From: an uncultured Phascolarctobacterium sp.
GTDB lineage: Bacteria > Bacillota > Negativicutes > Acidaminococcales > Acidaminococcaceae
Assembly (NCBI GenBank): GCA_900544795.1
Contig: UQWM01000008.1
Coordinates: forward strand, 16,780-80,779
DNA length: 64,000 bases
Direction: 5' to 3'
Shown here piece by piece: positions 41,860 to 50,919 of this stretch. A model generated the notes under the pieces. The model was given only the letters and a program-made list of their open reading frames with translations. It searched no databases and was not told the DNA's origin. The position numbers and the translations under genes are program-made. The first letter of the stretch is position 1. Each line of letters starts with the position of its first letter.

Positions 41860-42183
41860 ATGGGTTTTATTTATTTAGGTTTGGCTATTGTTTTAGAATT
41901 ACTGGGAACTACATTTTTGAAATATACTATTGGCTTTACAAAGCTAACGCCGTCGCTGGTGGTGGTAACGGCTTATACAGGTGCTTTTTATTTTCTGTCT
42001 AAATCGTTGCAATTTATCGACCTGAACATTGCTTATGCTACCTGGGCCGGTATCGGCGTTGTAGCGGCAGCGGTCATTTCGATGCTGGTCTTTCACGAAA
42101 GTATCAATCTGGCGGGCGTGCTGGGCATGGCACTGGTTGTGAGCGGCGTGGTGCTGCTTAACTTGTACGGCCCCTCCCACTAA
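41860..42183 (+). CDS. Small multidrug resistance (SMR/EmrE-like) exporter
   Basis: 107 residues, four membrane spans. The membrane-embedded Glu14 is in IVLELLGTTFLK, and NIAYATWAGIG resembles the EmrE substrate-site segment more than the guanidinium exporter type. Proton-coupled export of cationic compounds is likely. Second gene of the marR operon. Confidence 0.9.
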   Translation: MGFIYLGLAIVLELLGTTFLKYTIGFTKLTPSLVVVTAYTGAFYFLSKSLQFIDLNIAYATWAGIGVVAAAVISMLVFHESINLAGVLGMALVVSGVVLLNLYGPSH

Positions 42184-42206
42184 AACACATTTAGCAACAA
42201 GCGAAA

Positions 42207-42241
42207 AAAGCCCTTGCTTATTTTTAATAAGCAAGGGCTTT
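42207..42241. terminator. Bidirectional terminator between the SMR gene and rnc
   Basis: AAAGCCCTTGCTTATT and its exact complement form a 16-bp stem with a 3-nt loop; T or A runs flank both sides. Ends the SMR gene on plus and the fab-rnc operon on minus. Confidence 0.92.
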
Positions 42242-42248
42242 TATGTGT

Positions 42249-42977
42249 TTATTTAGGAAAGCCTGTTAAGGGCGCGCCGATTTTTTTGAGCGCGCTTTTG
42301 GCAGCCTGCTGTTCCGATTCTTTTTTGGTCCTGCCTTCACCGGAGCCGATATGTTTGCCATTGACGGCAACGGTGGTAGCAAACATTTTGCTGTGTTCAG
42401 GGCCTTTAGCGCCGGTCAGCTCGTAGACGATCTCAACTTCGCCGCCTTGCTGCACAACTTCCTGTAATCTTGTTTTAAAATCGCTGCAAATGCCGTGGGT
42501 GCAGATAAAATCCAATTCGGCCTGCATCAGACCCAGTAAAAATTTACGGGCAGCTTCCATACCCTGGTCGACGTAATAAGCGCCAAGTACGGATTCAAAG
42601 GCATCTGCCAGAATAGAAGCGCGTTCGCGCCCTCCTGACATGCCTTCACCCTTGCCTAACAGCAGGTATTCACCCAGGTTGATCTTGCGGGCATATTCGG
42701 CCAGCGAAACTTCGCAGACGATATGGGCCCGAAGCTTGGTGAGCTCACCTTCGTTAAGGTTGGGAAATGTGCAGTACATATATGTACTAACAATAACGCT
42801 GAGTACGGAGTCGCCTAAAAATTCTACACGCTCGTTATGTTCGGGGCGCGGTGTTTCTTTGGACTCGTGAGCGTATGAGGTATGCGTCAGAGCAGTATTT
42901 AAATGTTCCAGACTGTTCATCTTGATACCAAGAATTTGACAGAACTCTAGCAGCTGCTCTTTGCGCTTGTCTTGCAT
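42249..42977 (-). CDS. rnc: Ribonuclease III
   Basis: Double-strand RNA endonuclease for rRNA and mRNA processing. 242 residues: ERVEFLGDSVLSVIVS catalytic signature near 47, DAFESVLGAYYVDQG second acidic cluster, then a dsRNA-binding domain with GEGRTKKESEQQAAKSAL. Last gene of the fatty acid operon. Confidence 0.97.
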   Translation of the reverse strand: MQDKRKEQLLEFCQILGIKMNSLEHLNTALTHTSYAHESKETPRPEHNERVEFLGDSVLSVIVSTYMYCTFPNLNEGELTKLRAHIVCEVSLAEYARKINLGEYLLLGKGEGMSGGRERASILADAFESVLGAYYVDQGMEAARKFLLGLMQAELDFICTHGICSDFKTRLQEVVQQGGEVEIVYELTGAKGPEHSKMFATTVAVNGKHIGSGEGRTKKESEQQAAKSALKKIGAPLTGFPK

Positions 42978-42997
42978 CTAAATCACTCTATTCTCAA

Positions 42998-44251
42998 TTA
43001 AGCTTGATATTTTTTGAAAAGAATGGTGGCGTTATGGCCGCCAAAGCCGAAGTTGTTGGACATAGCCGCATTTACTTCTGCTTTACGGGCTACGTTAGGA
43101 ACATAGTCGAGATCCAGACCTTCTTCTAAATCGGGGTCTTCATAGTTGATAGTCGGCGGGATAACGCCGTTTTCGATCGTCATAACAGTAGCAATAGCTT
43201 CGACACCGCCAGCGGCGCCCAGCAAATGGCCAGTCATGGATTTGTTGGAGCTCATGGTCATTTTGTACGCATGATCGCCAAAAACTTTTTTAGCGGCCAG
43301 GGTCTCGTTTAAATCGTTACGATGGGTAGAAGTGCCGTGAGCGTTGATATAATCAACTTCTTCCGGTTTCATGCCGGCATCGTCAATAGCCAGCTGCATG
43401 CACAGGGCAGGCATTTCGCCGCTCGGATCGGGAGCAGTGATGTGATAAGCGTCGGCGTTCATGCCGAAGCCTACGATTTCTGCATAGATATGAGCGCCGC
43501 GTGCTAAAGCGTGTTCAAGTTCTTCCATTACAACTACGCCGGCGCCTTCGCCCATGACGAAGCCGTCACGTTTTTTATCGAACGGGCAGGAAGCCTTTTC
43601 AGGATTTTCGTTGTTGCTGGAAAGAGCTTTCATATTGCCGAAGCCTGCGATAGCGACAGGAGAGATCGCAGCTTCAGTGCCGCCTGCGATCATGATATCG
43701 GCATCGCCGTATTGGATGGTGCGCATTGCGTCGCCGATACAGTTGGTGCCGGTAGCACAAGCGGTTATGATAGCGGTATTAGGGCCTTTGAAGCCTAAAG
43801 CGATCGAGATTTGGCCAGCAGGCATGTTGGGGATCTCCATCGGAATGAAGAACGGGCTGATTTTGCTGGGGCCTTTTTCGCCGTATTTCAGAGATTGCTC
43901 GAGGAAGGTATGGATGCCACCGATGCCGCTGCCAACGCAAACGCCAGCGCGCACGGGGTTAATTTTTTCCAAGTCGAGTTTTGCGTCATCTACTGCCAAT
44001 TTAGCAGCAGCTACGGCAAACTGGGTCACACGGTCCATGCGTTTGCCTTCTTTTTTATCGCCATAGTTAGCAAAGTCAAAGTCTTTAACTTCGCCAGCGA
44101 TCTTGGTGCTGAAGCCAGGATCAGAAGTATCGAACTGGGTAATGAGACCGACACCGGATTTACCGGCAATCAGATTGCTCCAAAATTCATCTTTACCAAT
44201 ACCGATCGGAGTAATCGGACCTACACCGGTAATAACGACTCGTCTTTTCAA
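42998..44251 (-). CDS. fabF: Beta-ketoacyl-ACP synthase II
   Basis: Elongating condensing enzyme. 417 residues with the catalytic Cys in ITACATGTNCIGDA (about 166), His in AHGTSTHRND, and His in SNKSMTGHLLGAAGG. In the fab cluster between rnc and the flavin oxidoreductase. Confidence 0.97.
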   Translation of the reverse strand: MKRRVVITGVGPITPIGIGKDEFWSNLIAGKSGVGLITQFDTSDPGFSTKIAGEVKDFDFANYGDKKEGKRMDRVTQFAVAAAKLAVDDAKLDLEKINPVRAGVCVGSGIGGIHTFLEQSLKYGEKGPSKISPFFIPMEIPNMPAGQISIALGFKGPNTAIITACATGTNCIGDAMRTIQYGDADIMIAGGTEAAISPVAIAGFGNMKALSSNNENPEKASCPFDKKRDGFVMGEGAGVVVMEELEHALARGAHIYAEIVGFGMNADAYHITAPDPSGEMPALCMQLAIDDAGMKPEEVDYINAHGTSTHRNDLNETLAAKKVFGDHAYKMTMSSNKSMTGHLLGAAGGVEAIATVMTIENGVIPPTINYEDPDLEEGLDLDYVPNVARKAEVNAAMSNNFGFGGHNATILFKKYQA

Positions 44252-44267
44252 AATAAATCACCTCAAA

Positions 44268-45221
44268 TTAAATTTTTGCTATTTCGTCTTTCAGTCTTCT
44301 GAAAATTTCTTTTACTGGTAAAATTTCTTTGATCTTCCACATATTGGCACCTGTAAAAACAAGGCCTGTTTCGACATCGCCCTGTTGTGCCCTGGTGAGC
44401 GCACGGATGATGCAGAAGCTGCGGGAGCATTGTTTAAGGCAGTTGTCGCAGGTACGCGGACGCGGCTGTGTGCCTTCCAACACCTGTTTAGCGAACGGAT
44501 TAAGGATCGCTCTGCCTTTATAACCAACGGGGCTGTCGATCTGTACGACATCTTCTTTGGTCATTTTAAGATATAGTTCTTTCAGTGCCGGAGCACCGTT
44601 AGATTCTTCGCTGGCTGCAAAACGGCTGCCCATTTGGACGCCGCTGGCACCTAAGTTGAGAAGCTCGGCTACACCTGCTCCGTCGATCGCGCCGCCGGCT
44701 GCGATAACGGGTATTTTTACGGCTTTGAGTATTTCAGGCAGGATCTCTTTGATGGACTGTTGGGTCCCCAGATGTCCGCCTGCTTCAGTGCCCTCTACTA
44801 CGATTGCCGCAGCACCAAGCTTTTCAGATATTTTTGCGAGTTTGACCGAGGAAACGATAGGCACTACGGCTACGTTATGTTCACGCCCAACGGCGAAAAT
44901 ATCTCTTGAAAAACCGGCACCGGCAACTATCAGGTCAATTTTTTCTTCGGCAGCAGTGGTGATGAGCCCTAAAAATTCACGGGCTGCGACCATGGCATTG
45001 ATGCCGATGATGCCTTTACCGCCTGTAAGCTTTCTGGCTAAACGGATCTCTTTGCGCAGTTCGTCAAACGCCATGCCGGATGCTGCGATGAGCCCGATAC
45101 CGCCTTCCTGCGCAACGGCTGCCGCCAAACGCGCGGTAGACAGTCTGATAGCCATTCCACCTTGTATGATCGGTACTTCGGCTGTCAAATTACCTATTTT
45201 GAGTACTGGTAGTTTCAACAA
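44268..45221 (-). CDS. NAD(P)H-dependent flavin oxidoreductase, FabK/nitronate monooxygenase family
   Basis: FMN TIM-barrel enzyme. IIQGGMAIRLSTARLAAAVA at the start, VEGTEAGGHLG in the middle and AAGGAIDGAG are shared by FabK and nitronate monooxygenases. A Cys-rich C-terminus (CDNCLKQCSRSFC) is seen in a Clostridia/Negativicutes subgroup. Its place inside the fab operon, with no FabI or FabL in the window, argues for an enoyl-ACP reductase role; sequence alone cannot exclude another oxidoreductase. Confidence 0.8.
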   Translation of the reverse strand: MLKLPVLKIGNLTAEVPIIQGGMAIRLSTARLAAAVAQEGGIGLIAASGMAFDELRKEIRLARKLTGGKGIIGINAMVAAREFLGLITTAAEEKIDLIVAGAGFSRDIFAVGREHNVAVVPIVSSVKLAKISEKLGAAAIVVEGTEAGGHLGTQQSIKEILPEILKAVKIPVIAAGGAIDGAGVAELLNLGASGVQMGSRFAASEESNGAPALKELYLKMTKEDVVQIDSPVGYKGRAILNPFAKQVLEGTQPRPRTCDNCLKQCSRSFCIIRALTRAQQGDVETGLVFTGANMWKIKEILPVKEIFRRLKDEIAKI

Positions 45222-45297
45222 ATATCCCCCATTTCAGGACTTATGCAACTGTCGGGGAAAGCTCCGCAGAGCTTTCCCTTGAGCTGCTGATAAAAGA

Positions 45298-45528
45298 TTA
45301 TTTTTCTTCATCTAACATTTTAACTGCGTCAGCCACAGTGCGGATTTTTTCAGCTTTTTCGTCAGGGATTTCAACTTCAAATTCCTCTTCGAAAGCCATG
45401 ATCAATTCAACGATGTCGAGGGAGTCAGCGCCCAGATCGTCGATGAAGGAGGATTCCATCTTTACTTCCTCAGCGTCAACGCTCAATTGCTCAACAGTGA
45501 TATCTCTTACTTTTTCGAAAGTGCTCAT
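45298..45528 (-). CDS. acpP: Acyl carrier protein
   Basis: 76 residues, acidic, four-helix pattern. The phosphopantetheine Ser lies in LGADSLDIVEL. Between fabG and the FabK-like gene. Confidence 0.98.
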   Translation of the reverse strand: MSTFEKVRDITVEQLSVDAEEVKMESSFIDDLGADSLDIVELIMAFEEEFEVEIPDEKAEKIRTVADAVKMLDEEK

Positions 45529-45571
45529 TTACGATTCACCTCCTTCCAAGGTATTTTTAAGAATTGCATAA

Positions 45572-46315
45572 TTACATTACCATACCACCGTCAACATGTA
45601 AAGTCTGACCGGTTATGTAAGCAGCATCGTCACTTGCAAGGAACAATACTGCCTTGGCAATATCTTCAGGTTCGCCCAGGCGTGCCAGCGGGATGCCGGT
45701 TTCCATATCAGCTACTACTTTTTCGGGCAAAACGCTGGTCATATCAGTTTTGATAAAGCCAGGCGCTACGGCGTTTACGGTGATGCCGCGGGAAGCAACT
45801 TCTTTAGCTACAGATTTTGTGAAACCAATGCAGCCCGCTTTAGCAGCGGCATAGTTGGCCTGGCCTGCGTTGCCCATCACGCCCACAACGGAACTGATGT
45901 TGACGATGCGGCCTGCTCTTTGTTTCATCATATATTTGATAGCTGCTTTGCTGCAGTTGAATACGCCTTTGAGGTTGGTTGACAGTACTGCGTCCCAATC
46001 TTCTTCTTTCATGCGCATCAGCAGGGTGTCGCGGGTGATGCCTGCGTTGTTGACCAGAATGTCGATGCGGCCAAATTCTTTGACTACGGCGTCGATCATT
46101 TCGGTGCAGACTTCAAACTGCGCAACGTCGCCCTGCAAAAGCAGTGCTTTGCGGCCCAGACCTTCGATCTCGGCTACGACTGCGTCGGCAGCGGCTTTAT
46201 TACCGGCATAGTTTACGGCTACGTCGGCGCCGGCTGCGGCCAGAGCGATGGCTATAGCTTTACCGATACCACGGGAAGCACCTGTTACCAGTGCGATTTT
46301 ACCTTCTAATTGCAT
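45572..46315 (-). CDS. fabG: 3-oxoacyl-ACP reductase
   Basis: NADPH-dependent short-chain dehydrogenase. VTGASRGIGKAIA (about 10), NNAGITRD, catalytic Ser in NISSVVGV, YAAAKAG with Tyr and Lys. The ATG at 46315 lies just after the fabD stop and follows AGGAGG; an earlier in-frame start lies inside fabD. 247 residues. Confidence 0.97.
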   Translation of the reverse strand: MQLEGKIALVTGASRGIGKAIAIALAAAGADVAVNYAGNKAAADAVVAEIEGLGRKALLLQGDVAQFEVCTEMIDAVVKEFGRIDILVNNAGITRDTLLMRMKEEDWDAVLSTNLKGVFNCSKAAIKYMMKQRAGRIVNISSVVGVMGNAGQANYAAAKAGCIGFTKSVAKEVASRGITVNAVAPGFIKTDMTSVLPEKVVADMETGIPLARLGEPEDIAKAVLFLASDDAAYITGQTLHVDGGMVM

Positions 46316-46316
46316 T

Positions 46317-47264
46317 TTAACGAACCTCCTTAAAATAAGCAAGTGTTTTTTCAAGGCTTGCTTCATCTTCGACGTTCAGAGCGGTCATGCCTTTGGCGAT
46401 TTTTTTAGCGAAACCGGTCAAAACTTTACCGGGGCCAACTTCGACGAAAGTGTCAACGCCGCCGGCGACCATGTTGTTGACGGAGGTTTCCCAAAGTACG
46501 GGCATCGCTGCCTGACGGATAAGGGATTCTTTGATATCTTCACCTTTTGTAACTTCAGTTGCAGTTACGTTGGCAACGACGGGGATCTTGGCATCATGGA
46601 AAGTGATGCTTTCAAAAACTTCAGCCAGGCGTTTGGAAGCCGGCTGCATCAGAGTGCTGTGGAAAGGAGCGCTTACAGGAAGGAGGACAGCGCGTTTGGC
46701 GCCTGCTTCTTTAAGAACTGCCAGTGCTTTATCGACTGCACCTACAGAGCCGGCGATAACTACCTGACCGGGACAGTTGAAGTTTACTGCTTGTACGGCT
46801 TCGCCGCATTCAGCTTCAACAGTGCGGCAGATCTCGACGATCTTGTCACTTTCGAGACCCAACACGGCAGCCATGCTGCCTTCGCCTACGGGAACTGCTT
46901 CCTGCATAAACTGGCCGCGTTTACGAACGATGCGGACCGCGTCGGCAAAATCCAAAGCGCCTGCCAAAACCAGTGCAGAATATTCGCCCAGGCTGTGACC
47001 TGCGGCAATTTCGCAGCTCAGGCCATTTTCTTTCAAAACTTCAGCGCAGGCTACGCTGGCAGTGAGGATAGCGGGCTGGGTGTTGAATGTCAGGCGCAGC
47101 TGATCTTCGGGACCATTGAAACACATATCGCTGATGGAGAAGCCCAAAGCTTCGTCAGCAGCTTCAAAAACCTTGCGTGCGCAAGCATAATTATCGTGGA
47201 GATCTTTACACATACCTACAGTTTGGGAACCTTGCCCGGGAAATACAAAAGCTATTTTGCTCAT
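46317..47264 (-). CDS. fabD: Malonyl-CoA-ACP transacylase
   Basis: Loads malonyl groups on ACP. FVFPGQGSQTVGM starts the protein, GHSLGEYSAL (about 90) holds the nucleophile Ser, and VPVSAPFHSTLM the His. The ATG at 47264 with GAGAGG upstream is preferred to the open start at 47285. Confidence 0.97.
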   Translation of the reverse strand: MSKIAFVFPGQGSQTVGMCKDLHDNYACARKVFEAADEALGFSISDMCFNGPEDQLRLTFNTQPAILTASVACAEVLKENGLSCEIAAGHSLGEYSALVLAGALDFADAVRIVRKRGQFMQEAVPVGEGSMAAVLGLESDKIVEICRTVEAECGEAVQAVNFNCPGQVVIAGSVGAVDKALAVLKEAGAKRAVLLPVSAPFHSTLMQPASKRLAEVFESITFHDAKIPVVANVTATEVTKGEDIKESLIRQAAMPVLWETSVNNMVAGGVDTFVEVGPGKVLTGFAKKIAKGMTALNVEDEASLEKTLAYFKEVR

Positions 47265-47308
47265 CGAAAAATACCTCTCTTTCATCTTTTGGTTGCTTTA
47301 TTTTGAGA

Positions 47309-48298
47309 TTATTTGCTCCATTTAAGCACGATCGAAGACCAGGTGAGGCCTGCACCGAAGCCGACCAGTAAGACTGTGTCGCCTTTTTTGAGCGCGCCCT
47401 GCTCCTGTGCTTCGCACAAAGCGATGGGAATGGAAGCAGCTGAGGTGTTGCCGTATTTATCGACATTGACCCAAACCTTTTCCATAGGCATTTTTAAGCG
47501 TTTAGCCGCGCTATTGATGATGCGGATATTAGCCTGATGAGGTACCAGCAGGTCAACATCGGCAGGTTCAAGACCGGCTTTAGCCAAAGCACGTTTGGCG
47601 GTTTTGCCCATGATCTGGATAGCAAATTTAAAGACTTCATTGCCGTTCATATGGATAAAATGCTCTTTAGCATCTACAGTTTCGTGAGAAGCGGGTTTGC
47701 GGCTACCACCAGCAGGCTGGTTCAAAAAGCTGCCGCCGCTGCCGTCGCTGCCCAGGTCGATACCCAGTACGCCCAGGCCGCCATCGACTGCGCCGATAAC
47801 TGCAGCACCTGCACCGTCACCGAAGAGGACGCAGGTGTTGCGGTCTTCCCAGTTCATGATACGGCTGAGGGTTTCTGCGCCGATGATGAGCACTTTTTTG
47901 TATAAGCCGGATCCAACCATTTGGCTGGCTACACCCAAGCTGTAAACGAAGCCGGAGCAGCCTGCGGACAAATCGAATGCAGCAGCGTTTTTAGCGCCGA
48001 TGCGGTCCTGTACCAGGCAGGCGGTAGAAGGGAAAGCGTGGTCGGCAGAAGCCGTAGCTACGATGACCAGTTCGATTTCTTCGGCGCTTACGCCTGCGTC
48101 AGCCAGAGCACGCTGGGCAGCAATGACGGCCATATCGGAAGTAGCTTCGCCTTCAGAGGCGATATGCCTGTTTTTGATACCTGTACGTTCAACGATCCAT
48201 TCATCGCTGGTTTCTACTATCTTTTCCAAATCGTGGTTGGTAAGTACCTTTTCGGGCACATAGCAGCCAAGACCTAAAATACCAACTGCTTTATCCAT
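47309..48298 (-). CDS. fabH: Beta-ketoacyl-ACP synthase III
   Basis: Initiates fatty acid synthesis. 329 residues: catalytic Cys in AFDLSAGCSGFVYSL (about 113), His in VPHQANIRI and Asn in YGNTSAASIP. The start at 48298 has GAGGAAG upstream and gives the standard N-terminus (DKAVGILGLGCYVPEKVLTN); it overlaps plsX by 8 bp. Confidence 0.97.
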   Translation of the reverse strand: MDKAVGILGLGCYVPEKVLTNHDLEKIVETSDEWIVERTGIKNRHIASEGEATSDMAVIAAQRALADAGVSAEEIELVIVATASADHAFPSTACLVQDRIGAKNAAAFDLSAGCSGFVYSLGVASQMVGSGLYKKVLIIGAETLSRIMNWEDRNTCVLFGDGAGAAVIGAVDGGLGVLGIDLGSDGSGGSFLNQPAGGSRKPASHETVDAKEHFIHMNGNEVFKFAIQIMGKTAKRALAKAGLEPADVDLLVPHQANIRIINSAAKRLKMPMEKVWVNVDKYGNTSAASIPIALCEAQEQGALKKGDTVLLVGFGAGLTWSSIVLKWSK

Positions 48299-49319
48299 TC
48301 TCTGCTTCCTCGTTTCCTTTTCTTGATTTGACGACGTTAACGGCGATATGCTCGACAACGTCGCGTTCTGCAAAATCTATTGCTACGCCGATGGCGTTTT
48401 TGATGGCTTTAGCTTTACTGCTACCGTGGCAGATGATAAAAGGCGCTTTCACGCCTAAGAGCAGCGCACCGCCGTATTCAGCCGGGTCGAGGCGCTTTTT
48501 CAGGCCCTTCATCGCCGGTTTGATCAAAAGTCCACCAAGTTTGGCTAAAAAGCCGCCGCCCATAATGGCATCTTTCATTAACTTCATTATAGCACTTGCA
48601 AGGCCTTCTGCAAACTTCAGCACTACGTTGCCGACAAAGCCGTCGCAGACGACTACATCGACGGTGCCTTTATTGATATCGCGGCCTTCTACATTGCCGA
48701 CGAAATTGATATGTTCTTCTGCTTTGAGCAGCGGGTAAGTTGCCAGCGCCTGTTCGTTGCCTTTGGTTTCTTCTTCTCCGATATTCAACAGACCAACGCG
48801 CGGAGCTTTGATTTGCAGCATCAGCTCGGCGTAAACACTGCCCATAATAGCGCTTTGCACCATATGTTCGGGCTTGGCGTCTACCTTGGCGCCGCTGTCC
48901 AGCACTACGGTGGTGCCAGTAAGGCTGGGGATGGGCGTCGCAATGGCCGGGCGTTCGATGCCGCGGATACGTCCCAAACCGAACAGGGCTGCAGCTACTG
49001 CCGCACCTGTGCTGCCGGAGGATACCAAAGCATCACATTCTTTATCACGCAGCAGCTTGGTCGCAACGACGATAGAAGCATCTTTTTTCGTTTTGACTGC
49101 GATACCGGGATGTTCATCCATATTGATGACCTGACTGGAATGGTGGACGGTGAGCCTGGGCTCGTTTGCTGCTTTATATTCGGCCAGTAAATCTTTAATG
49201 ACAGCGGAGTCGCCTACAAGTACGACCTCGCAGCCATAAGCCCTAACTGCCTGTACAGCCCCTAAAACCAATTCCTGGGGTCCGTAGTCAGTTCCCATCA
49301 CATCAACTGCAATCTTCAC
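48291..49319 (-). CDS. plsX: Phosphate acyltransferase PlsX
   Basis: Makes acyl-phosphate from acyl-ACP for phospholipid synthesis. 342 residues; MKIAVDVMGTDYGPQELVLG and SSGSTGAAVAAAL are diagnostic. Starts with GTG at 49319, overlapping the fapR stop by one base. Confidence 0.96.
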   Translation of the reverse strand: MKIAVDVMGTDYGPQELVLGAVQAVRAYGCEVVLVGDSAVIKDLLAEYKAANEPRLTVHHSSQVINMDEHPGIAVKTKKDASIVVATKLLRDKECDALVSSGSTGAAVAAALFGLGRIRGIERPAIATPIPSLTGTTVVLDSGAKVDAKPEHMVQSAIMGSVYAELMLQIKAPRVGLLNIGEEETKGNEQALATYPLLKAEEHINFVGNVEGRDINKGTVDVVVCDGFVGNVVLKFAEGLASAIMKLMKDAIMGGGFLAKLGGLLIKPAMKGLKKRLDPAEYGGALLLGVKAPFIICHGSSKAKAIKNAIGVAIDFAERDVVEHIAVNVVKSRKGNEEAENG

Positions 49320-49891
49320 TATTTCTCGATCCTTTCGTTGGGCAGCGATACGATAATGAATTTAGCACGAAACACTTCTTCATTATTGTTGCGTACCTTG
49401 ACCCAGATAACATATTTATCATGCTCATGGCGGATAACATCTGCCTTAGCGACTAAAGTTGCCCCGGCATAGACCGGAACTTTATATTTGACATTGCCTA
49501 CGCCTGTCAGCGCCGCGTCGGCATCGACTACGGCCAGAGCCAGAGTATTGGCCATAGCGAACATATAATAACCGCGCGCCACGCCTGTTTTTTCCAGCAC
49601 CATTTCCGGCGTTATTTTCAGCATCGAAATACCGATCTTGTTCAGTTCAAGATCGATAAGATCGCCGACGATATCTTTTTTGTCGATGGCTTTGAGCTTG
49701 GTCTGTGCATTTTCAGCCATCTGACGGGTACGTTCCCTGACTTCGGGAATGTTCATCCGCAGTCTGTCCAAACGGATGGTCTGGATGCTGACTTCAAGCG
49801 CTTTTGCAAGCTGCTCGTCTGTCAAAAATGGATTGCGTTCCAACATCTTAGACAGACGTTCCTGCCGTATTAATTTTTTGGAAGAATTCAT
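49319..49891 (-). CDS. fapR: Fatty acid and phospholipid biosynthesis repressor FapR
   Basis: DeoR-type HTH fused to a hot-dog domain that binds malonyl-CoA. The HTH is at residues 10-45 (LTDEQLAKALEVSIQTIRLD), and FAMANTLALAVVDADAALTG belongs to the hot-dog domain. A FapR box sits in its own promoter, so it autoregulates the whole plsX-fab-rnc operon. The ATG at 49891 is favoured; 49915 is open but overlaps the operator. Confidence 0.93.
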   Translation of the reverse strand: MNSSKKLIRQERLSKMLERNPFLTDEQLAKALEVSIQTIRLDRLRMNIPEVRERTRQMAENAQTKLKAIDKKDIVGDLIDLELNKIGISMLKITPEMVLEKTGVARGYYMFAMANTLALAVVDADAALTGVGNVKYKVPVYAGATLVAKADVIRHEHDKYVIWVKVRNNNEEVFRAKFIIVSLPNERIEK

Positions 49892-49905
49892 TTTATCACC
49901 CAACC

Positions 49906-49922
49906 TTAGTACCAACTATTAA
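49906..49922 (-). promoter_or_regulatory. FapR operator
   Basis: TTAGTACCAACTATTAA matches the known FapR box pattern TTAGTACC-TR-DTACTAA in most positions and lies just downstream of the fapR -10 element, where binding would block transcription. Confidence 0.75.
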
Positions 49923-49933
49923 TATCTAGAGGT

Positions 49934-49962
49934 ATTATAAAATCTCACAACCAAAAAAGCAA
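49934..49962 (-). promoter_or_regulatory. Promoter of the fapR-plsX-fab operon
   Basis: TTGCTT (49962-49957) and TATAAT (49939-49934), 17 bp apart, followed by the FapR box. Confidence 0.75.
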
Positions 49963-50092
49963 GTAAAAAATTTAATTGAGCGCTTAATTTCGCAATAAAT
50001 TCACACGTTTGTCACAATCGTTTTCAGCATATATTTTTGGGCAGTTTTTCTAACCTGGTTGTTTATTTTTAGTACCTGCTTCTAAAAAGTAA

Positions 50093-50123
50093 AAATCCCC
50101 GCAACCTTTCGGTGCGAGGATTT
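50093..50123 (-). terminator. Terminator after rpmF
   Basis: AAATCCTCGCACC-GAAA-GGTTGCGGGGATTT stem (with G-T pairs) followed by TTACTTTTT in the minus direction, separating the yceD-rpmF unit from fapR. Confidence 0.88.
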
Positions 50124-50137
50124 GAAGCTGCAAATTA

Positions 50138-50314
50138 TTAGTCTTTAACGATAACTTGTTTGCCGTTGTAATAACCACAGTCGGAACAAACACGATGCGG
50201 CATTTTCATCTCATGACATTGCGGACATTCGACTAAGCCAGGAACTGTAAGCTTCCAGTTCGCACGACGGGAATCGCGGCGAGCTTTGGACATTTTTCTC
50301 TTTGGTACTGCCAT
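50138..50314 (-). CDS. rpmF: 50S ribosomal protein L32
   Basis: 58 residues: MAVPKRKMSKARRDSRRANW at the start and a zinc ribbon with C-x2-C (ECPQC) and C-x2-C (VCSDC). Preceded by GGAGG. Follows the YceD gene as is usual. Confidence 0.97.
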   Translation of the reverse strand: MAVPKRKMSKARRDSRRANWKLTVPGLVECPQCHEMKMPHRVCSDCGYYNGKQVIVKD

Positions 50315-50349
50315 CTTTGATACACCTCCTCAAGCTAATGAATGTAAAT

Positions 50350-50853
50350 TTAATTTTTGATGAACTGCTTTAATGCCGCCAACCTGGGATCGACTGTGGT
50401 AGTATCACAGCCGCAGTCGCCTTCGTTTTTATCGGCGCCGCAGACCGGACACAAGCCCTGACAATCGATCCTGCACAAAGCTTGAAGTGGCTCTGCCAGC
50501 AGGAGACTTTCACGAATCGGTTCCGTCAGATCGACGATATCAGATTCATAAATAAAAGCATCATTTTCGATATTCTCAGCACTTGCCGGATAGAATTTTT
50601 CCAATACTTCCGCCGTACTCGTACCTGTAAAGGCTTTAAGGCAGCGTCCGCAGGTCCTGTTGACCATGGCTTTGACCGTAGCTTCCAAAAGCAAAACATC
50701 GCCGGCGTTGGATATGGTGCCGTATACGGTCACCGTTCCTGTTAACGGCATATCTGTTTCGTTGATATTCAGTTCAGCTGGTTTCAGGTTATAGGAAAAG
50801 TCTTTTTTTCCGACCAGTCTTTTCTTGATTTCTGCGACATTTATCTTTATCAT
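50350..50853 (-). CDS. yceD: YceD family (DUF177) protein
   Basis: 167 residues, linked to 23S rRNA and L32 metabolism. Conserved VNRTCGRCLKAFTG and LCRIDCQGLCPVCGADKNEGDCGC cysteines are present. Directly upstream of rpmF, the standard arrangement. Confidence 0.92.
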   Translation of the reverse strand: MIKINVAEIKKRLVGKKDFSYNLKPAELNINETDMPLTGTVTVYGTISNAGDVLLLEATVKAMVNRTCGRCLKAFTGTSTAEVLEKFYPASAENIENDAFIYESDIVDLTEPIRESLLLAEPLQALCRIDCQGLCPVCGADKNEGDCGCDTTTVDPRLAALKQFIKN

Positions 50854-50919
50854 ATTTCACCAATCGTATCAATTATAGCGATGCTCTAACCCTTTGTCAA
50901 GAAAAAAGCGTAACTTTTA

